A DNA stretch of 64,000 nucleotides from Holothuria scabra (Eukaryota; Echinodermata; Holothuroidea; Aspidochirotida; Holothuriidae): NCBI GenBank assembly GCA_037179385.1, contig CM074179.1, positions 28,650,046 through 28,714,045 of the forward strand, written 5' to 3'. The notes beneath the pieces are model-generated. The model had not been told where the DNA came from. It worked only from the letters and a program-made list of their open reading frames with translations, and ran no database searches. Positions 27,203-42,300 of the stretch are shown one piece after another (within the stretch, counting starts at the first letter, position 1; each line of letters begins with the position of its first letter). Position numbers and translations under genes: made by a program.

Positions 27203-27313
27203 CTTCAAAGTAAGTAGTATCTAATTCATCATCAGGGCAGGGAATAAATGGAGGCTCCATATCCAATACTTTCCCCCAATCTATACCATCAAAATATTTA
27301 TTTTCTTTGATAC
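27203..27313 (-). CDS. MASTL: MASTL exon: C-terminal tail (penultimate exon)
   Basis: Encodes [20 protein letters not shown] then [17 protein letters not shown], the AGC C-tail. Acceptor TACTTGCAG, donor GAAG|GTGAGT. Without splicing the frame would continue 17 codons ([17 protein letters not shown]) to a stop. The good donor and the human gene structure, where a short exon follows TSYFE, favour one more exon. Confidence 0.93.
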
Positions 27314-30300
27314 CTGCAAGTAGATAAAAAATATCCATCATGAAAAACAAAGTAAATCCTTCCCCATGTCTACAAAATAAATTAAGTCAGCAAATTTTAA
27401 CATCCTTACCATACCTCAAAAATACCTTATTCAGCATTATATAAACATCCTGCTTGCCTTCAAAATGACTACTCCGCATAAAATATTAAAAACCCTCACT
27501 CTGTATTCTTCATTTAATATACCACCTCTTATTGTGATGATTCTGATAAAAGCATTAAAGACATTGGGTGATCATTTAGTGTCATCAACAAATGGACTTT
27601 CATATCAACTTTTAAGGAAATGACTAAATATTCTCTAAAGTCATTATAAATAAAAACTTACTTTTTAAAAGATTTTCATTTAATCTCCTTCCTTATTATC
27701 AACTGTTGTACCCTGTGCAAAGCATTAACAATATTGTCTGGTACACTAGTACTGTAGTCTCAGCAGACTACTGTAGCATCAGACATTCATCAGAGTTATC
27801 AACACCAAAACTATATTCCTTAGCCAAGATATATCCTTTCTTGAAGACTGGTTTACTTTTGTGAAGTAATACAAGTTTCCAGAATCCTTCAAAGTCACAA
27901 AATACGATGCTTGTGGGCTGTGTCTGTCAGATGCAGGTCTATAGAGGGTCAGACTTTCCAGGTGTGCTACAGATCACACTTATTCGGAAATTTGGGATTG
28001 TGGTACTGTAGACGTGCTGTCTTTTTAAAGTTTAAAATACTCTATTTATCTCAATTCCCATTCTTCATTCACTGTACAGTAGGTGTTCAAATAATCACAC
28101 TTCTTACAGTGATCTGTGGTGAGTGTTGGTGTGTAATTGCACTAGCACTCCCTAAAACTTCATGGGATTACTATATTTACGACATTGAAGCATTTTACAC
28201 ATTCAAGGTTACGCCAAGTACTTACTTCAAAATTGTGGATACTGTCACATGATTCTCAAGAGCCATTCATGAATCAGGATAGTCCCACTACACTGTTTAA
28301 ATTGGGGTGACAGTATTTTCTCTTTAAACTAGGGATATCTTGAGTTGGAATGGAATTGTGGTTCTAATGCAATTTTGACCTAGAAAATTCTTCTTTCACT
28401 TAAAAGCTATGTCTCATCCTGGGGATGACATTAAATTGCACCTACTGTACAGTAGATGGAGTCAGGAGGTTGTGTATGGCGAGTGGTTGTCCCCGACTTT
28501 TGCCTATAAAATGCACACTTAAGATCATCCTTCCCACGACTGGCTGGTTGTTGGCACCACAAAACCGTGCAACCCTTCAATGGTTGTCCCCCTGTGGGCT
28601 GGGGGTTGTAAAATATGCCCTGTATATTCCTCGCTTGTTGTAAGAGGGGACAAAGGGGAAGGACTTGCACTTTATTTGAAACTAACTTGAACTTGTATCA
28701 TATGTACAGTAGAACTGAGTTTGACATTTAACATTTTATCTAGTTGACACTATAACATTCATGTTGTGTCATTAAACCATATCTAATTATTAACTACAGT
28801 ACTTGAAACAAGAGCTATGTCACTCTTTGTGCAATAAATTGATATACACCCATGAGCTGTGAAGGAGACGCAATTAAATTCACAGCAAGTACACTATTTC
28901 TTTTCAACCTTAGAGAAAATGCAACCTGGAATTCCTGTGGTACTCAGGAATGAGCAAACAAAACAGGTAGCATAGTTAGTATTCAAATACAGAAGTTAGT
29001 AATGCTTTCTGTTTCCTATTCAATAGGGTAGGAATTGTTAAAACCTTTTTAACCTCTGTGGGTACTTTGAAAACTGTTCTTTTTGTGTCCGATTGTGTCA
29101 ACGGTATGTATAGAATGGGTAGTACTGTAAAGTGCAGGTCACACTACGGTGATATTAGATCAGAATCAGATCCAATTTTTTTGAGTTCAACCTAAAATGT
29201 CCTCCATCTCTGGTCGGAAATTGCCAAAAATTTACTAAGCTGTGCACGTAAATATATAAGTTATAGGTACCACAGGACTATGAAAATTAAATCTACGCAA
29301 ACTATGTTGTGACGTCACATTGACAGATTTTATCTAACTCCACTGTCAGATAAAAAATGTTTGTCGGTGTGATGTCACAAAAGGTCAGTTGGCACTTCAT
29401 TCAGAAAAGCATCAAATGCAAATCATATAAACGTATAGTAATTACACTGGTGGACAAATTTTGACTCTCTCCAACAAGAAATGGACAAGATTTTAACAAA
29501 ACCAGGAGCAATCGGTCGAAGTGGGACTGTGGCTTACAGTAAGTCACTGGCACTGCTTGGCCAGCTACACTTGATTCTACTTGCAAGAACCTGTGCGACA
29601 AGAAAAACAATGTTTGCAAAAGGTGTGAGAAAAACCCAGAGGCCGATTAAACTTGAATGAAGACAAGACAAGTATATCAACTTGTGTTCAGCTCTGGTTC
29701 TAGGAATGCATACTTCCAAAATGAAAAACACATGTGACTTTCCCATCATGACTTTCAAGAACCTTAACTGATATTTCCAGGACCTTTAAAGGAGAAATGC
29801 CATCACCCCAACTTGAAGTAATGCACAGTAGATGACTGTCCTGTTTCAGAGGTCGCTGAGCCAATTTTGAAGTGCAGGGGCTAATCATCGAAGCGGCCCA
29901 GATGTCCAATAAAATAAATGCAGTTTAAGGCAGCCCAAATGCAGTTTAAGACGGCCCAAAATGCCCATAGGGAAAAATGGGGCTAAAGCCCCCCTAGCCC
30001 CCCATCTCCATGGTCCCTGTGTTTCATGATTGGCTTGACAATGACAATAACATTTCTCCTCACAATTTGCCAGGAGAAACTGCTGGGTTTATCTTGAAAG
30101 TGCAATACTGAAGTCCTGCAATATTATGAATATTACGTCAAAGAGAAATAAAAAGAAAATTATGAGATTTGGTGGTTACTTCAAAATAAGTTTGGGGCGA
30201 CTGCTCTTGCCCTTCAAAGAACAATCAGATCTCATATATTCCCATCTCTTTTCCACAAAATAATGTATCAGAACATTGGAAAAGATGGAACATGAAGTGC

Positions 30301-33300
30301 ACTACCTAGAATGCCCTGAATTTTTCAGGACCTTTAGAATAACAACCCAAAATCCCTGATACTTAATGACCTTTCAGGACTGGAAATTCAAATTTTAATT
30401 TTCCCTGAATTTCCACAAGTTTTACAATTGGACCTGTGCAAACCATGAGGGGATTTCCGAATTTGCTAACCCTAAAGCCTATGGTTTCCATTGTCTCTTA
30501 TTGCATTGCCTGCTACAGTATAGGCCTTTGCCTATGGTTCAGTGAGCAGGTTGACAAACTTTTTTTTTTAAAAGGTATGCAAAATTCTGCCCACCCATTT
30601 AACAGCCATCTGCTAACAATTTTTTTTTATTGGAAAGGTCAGTTGATTACATGCTACATATCTAATTGCTTTTCATTAGATGCTCACCCTTACAAAAAAA
30701 GGTGTGGCAGTTGGTTCCAAATTCGCAGGTTTTCACAGGTTTTTTCCAGGGGTTATCACAGGTTTTAACATGAAAACCTGTGATTTCCCTTGACATTGCC
30801 CCAGTTGATGATTTGTCACAGGTTCGACACAGGTTTGCCATGGGTTTGACACAGGTTTTATGTGCAAAACGTGTGGTGATAAAAACTAGGGATAACAAAG
30901 AATTCTTCCACAAAACCTGTGGCTTGATATTAAAGGCAAGGAAATGTGTGCAAAACCCGTGTCAAACCTGTGAGTAGAAGGTTCCAAAAACGCAGGTTTG
31001 TCACCCAAGAACACGTGTGATTTCCTTTTTCCATGCTTGATCACACATGGTGCAGACACAGGTTGACGCACCTTTTTTTGTAAGGGCAGGTTTTATGGTT
31101 CACTTCTCAACCAATTGGTTTAAAGGGCAAGAGCAGTCATCCCAAATTGAAGTAGTGTAGTAGACAGTCCAGTTTCATGATTGGCTATTGGAAGTCATGT
31201 GACCATGTTTTTTGTCTTCAAATGTGAAATTCACTCAAAGTAACTGCTTGGTTTTGGCCTACCTTGAATATGCAAAAGTTAAATCATAAAATGTAATGAA
31301 AGATACTTTGAAGAAAAATAAGATGAAAATTGTATTATTTAACTTTTTCTTCTTGGAGGGACTGCTCTTTACCTTTAAATAAAGGGCATCGGCAGTTGCC
31401 TCCAAATTATTTTGAAGCAACAGCTACTGTAAAATCTCACTATTTTTACTTCTTTGTATTACTTACAGTACAGTATCTTTCACAATATTTAGGACTTCAG
31501 TACTGCATCAAGCACATTCTCCTGGAAAATTTCACAATTGGGGAGAAAAAATACTGTCCGCTGAGTCTCATTGGCCAATCATGAAACAGTGTACATGTAC
31601 TACTGCATTGTGGCTGGGGTTTGTAAAATACGCCCACAGTATTTCCCACCTGTCTTACGAGGCGACTAAAGTGAAACCAAATTTGAACTTGAACCATACT
31701 TGAAAATAAATTTGAAATATGAACTTTTTAATGGGGTTAACTGACACTGTATATGTTGATGTGTCATTAACCCTTTACCGTTGTTTGGGTCCTTTTGGAC
31801 CCATACGGAGAGCGCGGCTGTCACCCATCTTAACTGTTTCACGCGGAGCTCGAAACTGCGAGTAGCTACCTGAAAATTCGGCCAAAACAACCAGAGGGAC
31901 AATAGTTTAAGGTCACAGGGTCAATGGCCTACAGAAGCTGATGCAGGGCGTGCCAGGGCAGCTTTTCCGCCCACTCCCAAGGCGCACAAATATGCCCCGA
32001 TTGGAGAACACGGTAATGGGTTAAATCTCATGAGACTAACTGTACATTATTTCAAGTTGGGTGAAATCAACTGCATTTTTCCCTGAAAGTCAAGCCAGCC
32101 ATATCTTACTGCACACTATACTTGTGTCCTAATTGGTTCTTTTGAAAAACAATACAGGTTCTTTTAAAAAAACAATACAGTAATTCTCTTCCTGAAAAGT
32201 GCAACAACCTGAATTATTTCTATTTTCTATAACTTCTAATCACCTTTCATATGTTTAGTGTGTGTCAATGATGATTTACAATGTCGTAGTCCGGGAATTC
32301 CCCTCGCAGGTTTCAGGGTTTCAACTCAAAGTGAGACAGACTGAGCTAACATCATTAAGAGATAAAGGATGAAAAAATCTTGCCTTGATGTGAGACATAA
32401 CTTTCGATGGTCCAAAGTGCAATGAACTCGCCAGAGTGAAGGAATTATGAATAAACACACTATGAAGACAATTTCATGACATTTTACATGTTAGGCCAAT
32501 ATTAATGGAGATCATTGAACTTTAAGTACCTCTTCATCCTTACAAATGTCAATGAACTTAAAAAAATGAGTTGATAAAAGTACTGTCTTCATCAGACCAA
32601 TATCAAACTTGAAGTTCTGTAGCAGTTACAGTATATGTAGAAAAAATTATTTTACACTGAGACGCATTTGTCAAACTGTAGTTTAACTAGGCAGGGCTTG
32701 AATGATATAACCATGCTGGACCAGTACTTTTCTGTGCAATTTATGACATTTTGTACAACTTACAGGCCCAATTCTCTCACCACAAACAGTACAAATTTTT
32801 CTGATCTTCTTACTTAAGACCCTCCCACAATTTTTTAAATTTCAATCTCTTTCCGATGAAATTTCAGTTTATTGCTTCAGGGTGACTATAAAAGAGCAAT
32901 ATGTATAAATAAAAAAACTCTCAATGCAGTTCATGCTGTGTAATATAAACTTTGATACTCTGCATTGTTTGAACTATCTGCCAATCAAAGAGCTGAGCCA
33001 ATAGAGAATTTCTGTAGACTACTATAATAATTGTAGTTTGGGGTGAGAGGGCACGCCCTTTAAAATATTTAGGTTAGAAAATTCAATAAAACTTATAATG
33101 CAACTGTGAAAATCTTTGTTAGAAAGGCAATACCAGAAAACAAAAGCCAGCATACATTTAAATAAATTGTCATGAAGTTAAAGTGGATTACCACAGCTAA
33201 AACTTTGATTCTGAATCTTACACAATGCTTAAATGTTCAGATTATTCTCCATAAAGAAAGTAGAATTTCCACAGCCCTCCCTATAGTTTCATGTACTGTA

Positions 33301-36300
33301 CTGTACAGGAAAGTAGACGTTACAATACCTCCAATTGTTACAATTTCCCTGGAGATGCCCTTGATTTTTGGGAACGAGCATGCCCATTTCCAAACTTTTC
33401 AAATTCAACCCATGTATATCCCTGTAATATTCCTACTTTAAAAAGAATATCCGGTTGATATTACAGACTTAAAGACAGTATTGGACGGTTCTCCCATATG
33501 ACAATGCTGTTTTTAGTATAATGTAAGTTTCACATCCAATAGGCCTACACTGTTCAGTGGTTAATGCAAAACATTTAAAAGAAGGGGTTTAATGTCATAT
33601 CAAGTTTTGACAAGTTAGAAGGTTACTTGTTTTATGCATTTTGGTAAAAAATTGCATTGAAATCCGAAGTGTGGTTTTCAAGATAAGAGCAAGTAAAAGT
33701 TGTCACATTTTCAGCAAATAGTGGACTTGAAACAAGCACATGTGACATCATATCCTCACATTAATGGGCAGTCTTTTGTTTCAATAAACTTTACAGCATA
33801 TTTTTTTCTCAACCAGTCCCACACTATCCAAATGCATAGGTGGCATGAGAACTTTTCAAACTTTGCAACTGATGGGAGGTCAAAGTATTCCCATTATAAA
33901 TGTCAACGTCAACACAGTATTGAAAAAAACAAAGACAAACAAAGCATTCCTTGTCAATGTAAGGAAGTGATGTAATATCTGCTGCCCTCAAGATCTTTCT
34001 GAAACACAAATCTAGTAATTTCATTTGCTGATATCTTGAGAAATACATGTGCTATTTGAATGGAAATTTCACCACATAGAGTAGATTTAGTTCTTCTTGC
34101 ACATGTGAACATTAAAATTTTGTTTAAACTTCCCCTTTAAATTTTTTTCTTTAATTTCCTGGCTTGTAATCATTTTGGGAATACAGTAATCTGAAAGTGT
34201 TTAATCACAAAATTTAAAACACTGAATTAAATATAGTTAATTAATCCCTCATGTAAAGCATTTATTTGTAGGTTAGATATTTGGATTCTATAAGATACTG
34301 TAGACCATTTGTCATAAGTACAGTACGCCTATGTAAATAAAACAATGGTGAATTTCAGGAGCCAGAGACACTAACTTACTGCAACTTCTATAAAGTTACT
34401 TTTTACCCAGAAAAAGAAACAAAGAGAAAGTCAAAACCGATCTTGAAACAAAACACTTCGTCTTTCCCAAGTTACTGTGTCGATTGTTTACAATCACATC
34501 CTGTGTGCCTCGCAGAGCTTTATGTTTCCTGTGCACTTGCAATCACTCAGATTACTCAAAGTAAAAGAGAAAAAAAGAAAAAGGATTGACGGCCTTACAA
34601 GGTTTCGTCATTCAGCTGGTATTGCATACATCCAAAATTTGCCACTTCTTTACAAACTAGTATACAAACTCTGTAGCTCACAGACTACAGTTGGTATATG
34701 TTTTCCAAAGGGGAGGGGGGACCGATTACAAATGTTTCTTTATTTAAATATAGTTTCAGTTTTACTTTGTTACACAGTCACAAGGTCATTAACCCCTATA
34801 AACTGAATGCATAGCTTTTACCTAATTAGTACTGGAAACTAAATGTACAATGGTGTGTTATTACAAAACCTGGTGAAGTTTTCTGTGCACTATAATGTGT
34901 TATCAAAAGTAAGGTCATTAAGAGAGTGGTTTAACCAGATCAATTGTCCAAAGGGAATCAGTAAGCTAGTATGGTTGAAAAATTGGTGAAGGTTTCTGTA
35001 AAAGTTGTAACTTAGTAAAGGTTGCATTTAACAAAAGTTAGTGTAATTTCAATTATTATGAAGAGGAATGGGATATATTGCACCAATGTTTACTATAAGG
35101 AATATGATTGCACTATTCCTGCTCTCAATTCACAAGTTTCACAAAGAAAATATTTGTCTGCTTGTTTCCCACGTACCATCTGATATCCACCCAAAAAACT
35201 TGTGGTAGGGGCAAAATTCCTGCACATATATTTAGCCTCAGTGTAAACACTGTATTGTACCCTTCAATTTGGTTAAAATGCAGAATTTGTGATGATTTAT
35301 TCATCTTGGCAAATATTGCACTATGGTAACTTTGAAATGCAACCTGTGTAAGAACTAGTGTACTCATTCAAACCTTTTTGTCTCAAACTCTGCTTTGTTT
35401 TGCCACACAAATTTTTGGGCTGGCTTTACCTCATTCCATTTTCCCTTAAGAAACTAGGCTGAATTAATGACTACTTAAACATGTGTTTAGTGTTTGCACG
35501 GGTACTAAAAATTAGGACCCGGGTACCCGATCGCCATCCCCGTCGGGTACCCGGGTTACCCAGTGTTACATACGGTGACTAAAAGATATGAGCATTTTGT
35601 AAGGCAGACTCCATAAGACATGCATGGTAACATTAACATCTGTATTGGATAGGTATAGTGATCACAGTTCCCAAGTTCAAAAACATTTTATTTGTTAGAA
35701 GGTTTAATCGTCTCGTTTTGTTTTAGATCAAAATGACAAGTAAAAAAAAAAATGTAACAGAAAATAGTCAAATAAGAAAATTATACTTCCCAAGGCCTAT
35801 ATCAATTTGATATTGAATTTTGGGACGCTTTCCTACTCGAAAAGAAAGCATAGTAAGAGCTCGAAGCTTCTCCTTTCAAACCACTGATTTAAAAATATCA
35901 ACTAATCAGAACCCTGTATTATGGTATTCTCTTGCACATCAAAAATTACTGATTGTAAACAAACGACGTCATGTTTGTGAACTTCCCTCATACTACTTTG
36001 CAATGTGCGTTGGAATTATCGCTAATGGGGTATGTACGTTCTTACGTAGCTAGCCTCGTGTCGACATCCAGGCACGGTAACATAACTTTCACACATAAAC
36101 TTCGTAGTCTGCTCGAGTGCCATTTTGGGGCAAAATAACGTAATATATACTGGCCTATTTTAAAGAAAAATTTTGTGAATGTTTACGGTGTTATTACACT
36201 GATGTCGTTTTACTTTGCAGATAGCAGCAAAGTGTTGATTTGCGTAAAACTGACACCTTTAACCATTACGAAATATTCGAGGATTATACTCAAGGTGGCA

Positions 36301-39300
36301 TACCGTATTGATAATAAGATCGTATATACATGCAAGGCTCAGTTTACCTAGCATGCTGAACATTACGGGCACTGTCTTTGCGAGCTGGGCGGGGGTGATA
36401 CAGTATGTCTTGCTATGTCTGCGCGAAACAGTACGATGTGATTTTGAATTGGCCGTCAGATAGCTTGCTTGCGAGTAAGTTTATAAGCGATATACATGTC
36501 ATGTGTGAGAAGTAACCCACTATACGTGACGATAGCGCGATCGGGCCGCACGCTGATAAAAATTTCAACTTCAGAAATGAGGTACAGACAACTATCAAAC
36601 TTACACATAATTTCTAGGGGCTCTCTTCATTCTCAGTCTCGGAGAATGTTTACCAAATTGGCAAAATATTTTAGTCCATTACCGTGGGCAATGGCGTAAA
36701 TGGGATGATCCTTTTGCATGCAATTTTTTTTTAAGATTCGGGTAGTAGATTTGGAACCGGGTAATACAATGGCGGGCGGGTACCCGGGTTACCCGTGCAA
36801 ACACTATATGTGTTGATTCATTTACTTAGCCCTGGTATAGGCAATGATAATAGCACTTGAAAATATGTACAGTAGTCAAAAACTGGAGGCTTAGGACATA
36901 ACTTAACATGTGTTGATTCATTTATGCCAGTGATTTTCAGTTAAATAATGTTTCAGTTTACAGGAAACAATTTTGTTAGGAAAATGAAACTGTTCTACCA
37001 AACAGCTGTTTTGTGAGTGAATGTATTGATTCATCTGACATATTGCTCAATAAACAAGAAAGCATGTCCTCATCGAGATAAGCATATGGTGTCACAGCTT
37101 ACGCCAGGGTATCCAACCTTTTGTAGGAGGGGGTCACATGTAATGGTTACGATGGATGAGGGGCAGCATGCTAAACTCAATTTTTAAATTGAAACACCAA
37201 ACCAGCAATGGGGAAATTGACATATGTATTGGGCAGCTTTAAATGCATAAATGCAAAATGTTAATGAGTGGATGTTATAGTGTTGTGCCCAGGAAGAGAC
37301 TCACAGTCTGAGCAGTTTCACAAGAAAACACAAACTGACAATGAAACTGCTTTAACGTAGGCTACGCAGTTTCACAGAAGATTGTAGTGGTTGATTACAT
37401 GCCTTAGTGGAAGGGGTAGCCTAAAGTTGTCATTAATAAATCTGTATACTGCAAAATTATGTACTATAGATCATTTATGTGTGGTTTTGATTCAGACATG
37501 GTACATTTCATCCTCCTAGTTGTCTTATACAGTATAATGTACTGAAATGAAATGGGCCAGGTGGCTCTGCCAAGTGATTGTGGTGCTATGCTTTGAAAGT
37601 CTTTAATGAGATTTGCATCCCACACTTAGATTTTTCTTGCCACAATCCTGATGAGCACAGCAAATGGAGCTAGGGAAAACAGTTACAGTTTCTGTTTCTG
37701 CTTATGAAATATTAGAGTAAAACTGTAAACAGGAAGAATATCATTGCAAGTTGACCGGCTACCCTGGCATTAACCAGTACTTGCACTACCAACTAGTAAA
37801 CTTTGTGCATGAAGTGTAACCTTACTGAACTAGTCCTTGCATTTCCACCTGGTAAGGTAAGTGCAAGAATTGTCATCATACTGATTTACAGTGGTGCTAG
37901 TACTTGCATTACCACCTAGTATTGGCATAACTAGAAATTTATAACTGTAGGATAAGAGCCCATTTTGAGGAGGCCAAATCCAAGGTGCAACTAACACTTA
38001 CCACATATATTGATTTTTATTTTTTTGGGGGGGGGGAGGGGAGGGGGCCCTAGGCCCCTCAGTACACCTCAGGACCCTCCTGCCAAGTTCCTTCTGTCAA
38101 TGTAAAAAGCTGGAAAATACTGACCATGACTGAACTCAGTTTTCACTTTCTTAAACCACAATAAATACACCTACAGGTAACCTCGACAAAACAATGGTGT
38201 TTCTTTGCCAAACATACCTCCTCTAAAGGATTAAACACAATTTCTTCCGAAACTATAAGGACTGTAAGCTCTAGGACATTATTAAACCCACATAGATTTG
38301 GATATGATCCAATGGTTCAATAACCACATTTAAAGTGATATCGTACCTATGATCATTTCCTACTAAAAACAACAATCATGTGAGATCTTCTCCCACTAGT
38401 ATTAGTTTCCTACAAAAGACTATGTTTATTTCCTTCTTAAAAGCAACAATGAATATCTTCATGGCATTGATATTAGTTTTCTCACGGGTGGTCATTCCTT
38501 GGTAATATAAAAGTTGGATAACCTTAGCAACTAACAAAACAAAGCACATGCAGCTAGAATGCCCATTACTGAAATGCAGCACTTTCTGGGAACTCAAAAT
38601 CCCATCAAGTGACTGTCTAGGCAGTAGGGTTGTTTGATTTTAATCGCCCTGGTTAAAATCACTGATTTAAATCACAACTTTAATCCAATGATTCTTCTCA
38701 AAAAAAATCTTTGATTTAAATCACTTCATTGGAAACATTTTCATTAATGGTCAGAAAAAGTTATTAGTTGTTGTTTTATCCACAGAATTCAACTAATTTG
38801 AACAAACAATACAGTTTAGAAAGGTTAAACACAATATGCATCCCTAGTAAGATGCACATCAGTATTGACTTCATAGACTGTCAATACTACAGTTCAAGAG
38901 AGATGTACAGTATTTCATTGGAAAAATCAACCAAATCTGTAGTGATCATGAGCCTTTTTCATAAAGTTGGTTGAGGACAACAGGCTCTTAAATAAATCTG
39001 GAAGTATTAGACAGTATACCTGTAGGTGTAGCCAGTGTTGTAGTACCCGTACCCGTACTCGAGTACAAAATTCCGTACTTGTACCCGTACCCGTACTCAT
39101 GGCCTGGTACCCGTACCCGTACTCATGGCCTGGTACCCGTACCTGTACTCATGGTTTATTTTTCTTCAGACCCGTACCCGTACCCATACCCATACTCATG
39201 ACCTGGTACCCGTACCCGTACTCGTACTCATGGCCTGGTACCCGTACCCGTACTCGTACTCATGACCTGGTACCCGTACCCATACTCGTACTCGGGACCT

Positions 39301-42300
39301 GGTACCCATACTCATGACCTAGTATTCATACCCATGCTACTGGTCTTGTACTCAGACAAAAACAACTTTAGTTTATAATGATTGACATTAAGCTATATAT
39401 TAACCAAAGGTTCAGGATGACTCCTAGAGGGTGCATGATTTTATTACATATGGAACTACTCACCACACCAAATTTTGAGGATTCCCATCAAAACAATTTT
39501 AACAGATCAGTGTCCACTAAAAATTCTACATGAACATGTATGCAATATTCAAACTCAATCCTATGTATATTATTACTGTACCTTTCCCCCATGCTAGCTC
39601 CTATTTTATTTACTATAATGCTACATGCCCCTTGTCTGGGAGTAGTGTCCATGGGGTTAATTGCACTATAAGGGGAAGGGGGCATGAGTGGTGTTTACTG
39701 GGAATCTGCTCTGGGTAAATTGTTCAGGCCTGGGTGAGAATTTTATATTTTGGGTAATTAAGGCCTCTTCTTGGGGCATGAATTATTTAGTCATCCTGGG
39801 GCCCAAAAACAAAGGGGAACACAGGACATACATTATTCTTCTAGTAATGTGAATAAAAGTTTAACTAAGATTAAAAAGTGATAAATGATGGGGGCCTGGT
39901 TAAAGTTAAGCTTGTATTGTACACTGTAGGTTCTGATTGACAACAGTGTTCCATACAGTTGACTACTTGTTAGCAGGGCTGTAACCGAGTCCGAGCCAAT
40001 TCCGATTCCAGTGACCCACATTCTGGGCCAATTCTGAGTTCAGTACCCCCCCCCCCCAAGCTTAAGCCGAGTCTGAGTCCAAAGGATCCTAGCCTGAGTC
40101 CGAGTCCATCTCATTAGTGAATGTGCTGTTCACTGTACAGTGGCAGCACAACATGGGGCATGGTGCATTTCCTCAAGATTTAGCCCTTACCACCTCACTG
40201 CCTTCTACCAGTTACTTAATGTAACCTCTTAAACTTCTGAGGGCTTCGCCTGCAGCCTTGACCCCACCCACTGAAGCACAGGTTTCACTTCTAGTTCACT
40301 CTGCGTGAAAAAATTTTGCCCATAGTCTGCCCCCCCCACTAAGTTTGACATTCTTGTATGTAGCCACTGAAAGTGTGGCACATGATCAAGTACAGGATCA
40401 TGTGTATGATGGGCGCAGGTACCAGCTCATGAGTACAAATATGGAGACCAGGTCAGGAGTAAAGGTATTAAGAGTCTGAATTAAAATTTCTCATGAGTTC
40501 AGGTATAGTTGGGTATACTCACCAGGTACTTTTCTCAGAGGGACTTCAAATCTTCCCTCCACTCAGAAATTACACTTACTTGATCATAAGGCTAGTGGAG
40601 CAATCTATTATAGATTCCCCATCCCCTTAAAAATATGTTCCAGATCCCCCCTCCTACCCACACACACACCTTAAAAGATATGTCCCAAGCTATTCCTACA
40701 ATTGCCCATTGCACCTGCCAACACCTTCATTTTCTGATGCCTGCATGTATGTAATTCACTGCTGTTTGTTGTGACTGGACCTAGATTTTGACACATTGTC
40801 ATCCTTGAGGTTCATTGTCAGTGCTTGAATACAGTAGCTTAATCAGCTTGAAGCAAGGGCTTTGTTGTATGAATCCCATGGTCCAGCAACCTGTACCTAT
40901 ACTCCAGGTTGTTCAACAATAAAAGTTTTTACAACAAAAGCAGTATGAATTTCTGGGTGTGAAAGTGTACAGTAAGTAGAGATTACAAAAATCTTGAAGT
41001 ACAGAACTGGAAGATTCTAGGACAATACAAACTACTCAGTCTTATGCAGTGGTACCTGATAATCCCTTGAGTTGAACCTAATCCACTCAACTTCATGGGC
41101 AACTATTGATTGATACACCTTGAATGAATTGCTACTGTAACTATGAGCATGTGGTCTGTGGCTTACTGTATTTATTTGCAGTTCATTTTCAGTTTATCTA
41201 ACTATTGTCTGTGCTACTAAGTTTGCATCCTGTGTAATTCCCTACATACAAATTTTTCAAAAGGGTATCTTCTGTGTACTATAAGAAGCTTGGCTAGGTT
41301 TACTGCTACAAAGAGAGACTGGTTATTCTTTCTGTCAGCTTTTTACAGATTGGATGCAGCCTCAATAAACTGTCTTTAAAATCATATTAAGCCATGGCTA
41401 CCAGGGCTGCTGAGCCTCTGCCTTTTTTTTTCAGTACTAAACTTACTGAATAACAGTAGAGGTATGAGTCAGGTAGCCTACATGCACAACATCAGAGGAT
41501 ATATTTAAATTCTGGAACGACTTTTCCGATAATAAATTGATGACAGGGTAGGACAGTGGTAGATCATGTTGGGACTATCTGTGCTCGGGGAGTATGGCCG
41601 GGGCAATTACCTCAGGATCTACTATGTTATAGCTAATTAAAATCAGTTCTCATACAGATCTTAATCAACCCATTCATTTTAACTCAAATACCAACATGAT
41701 ATGATGTATAGCTTTAAGATAAGCATGTTTTTACAGCTATAGTTTTTACAGTTATAGTTAGTAAATCCAAATGATAGTGGAGTCTCATGATTACCAACAA
41801 TTTACAATCATAAGCTGCATTACCAATAATACACAAAACCAGGTAGGCCTACCTGTGCAAGATTGCTTGTTCTTTTTTAATCTTCCAGTAATTCAAATTG
41901 GAGATTTGTGTATCATAAAGACCCAGCAAATCTAACTGCTTTTGTTGAAAGAAAGACACTGTTGGCTTTGTACTGTAGTGGGGTTACATTATTTTTTATC
42001 AGTGTGCTGCAGGCCACAATTTTGACCAAAATAGAATCTGCTCAATTGTGATAGTTAGTACTGTAAATCCAAATGATAAGTGGAGTCTCATGATCACCAA
42101 CAATTTACAATTATTAAGCTGCATTACCAATGCTACACAAAGCCATACAGTCTAATCAAGCTAGTCCTACATACCAGTCCACTTGCACACAGCATGCCTT
42201 TGCATTGCACTTGAATTTTTGCTCACAAGTGTAATCTAGGCCTGCCAGTGGCATGTGATTATTTAATTTTTACTAGTCACTTTTTAATTGCCTGTCTCTC

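Noticed and set aside
39043..39350. CRISPR-like or coding repeat array
   Set aside because: Units are contiguous and degenerate without unique spacers, sit inside a transposon with TIRs, and the host is eukaryotic.
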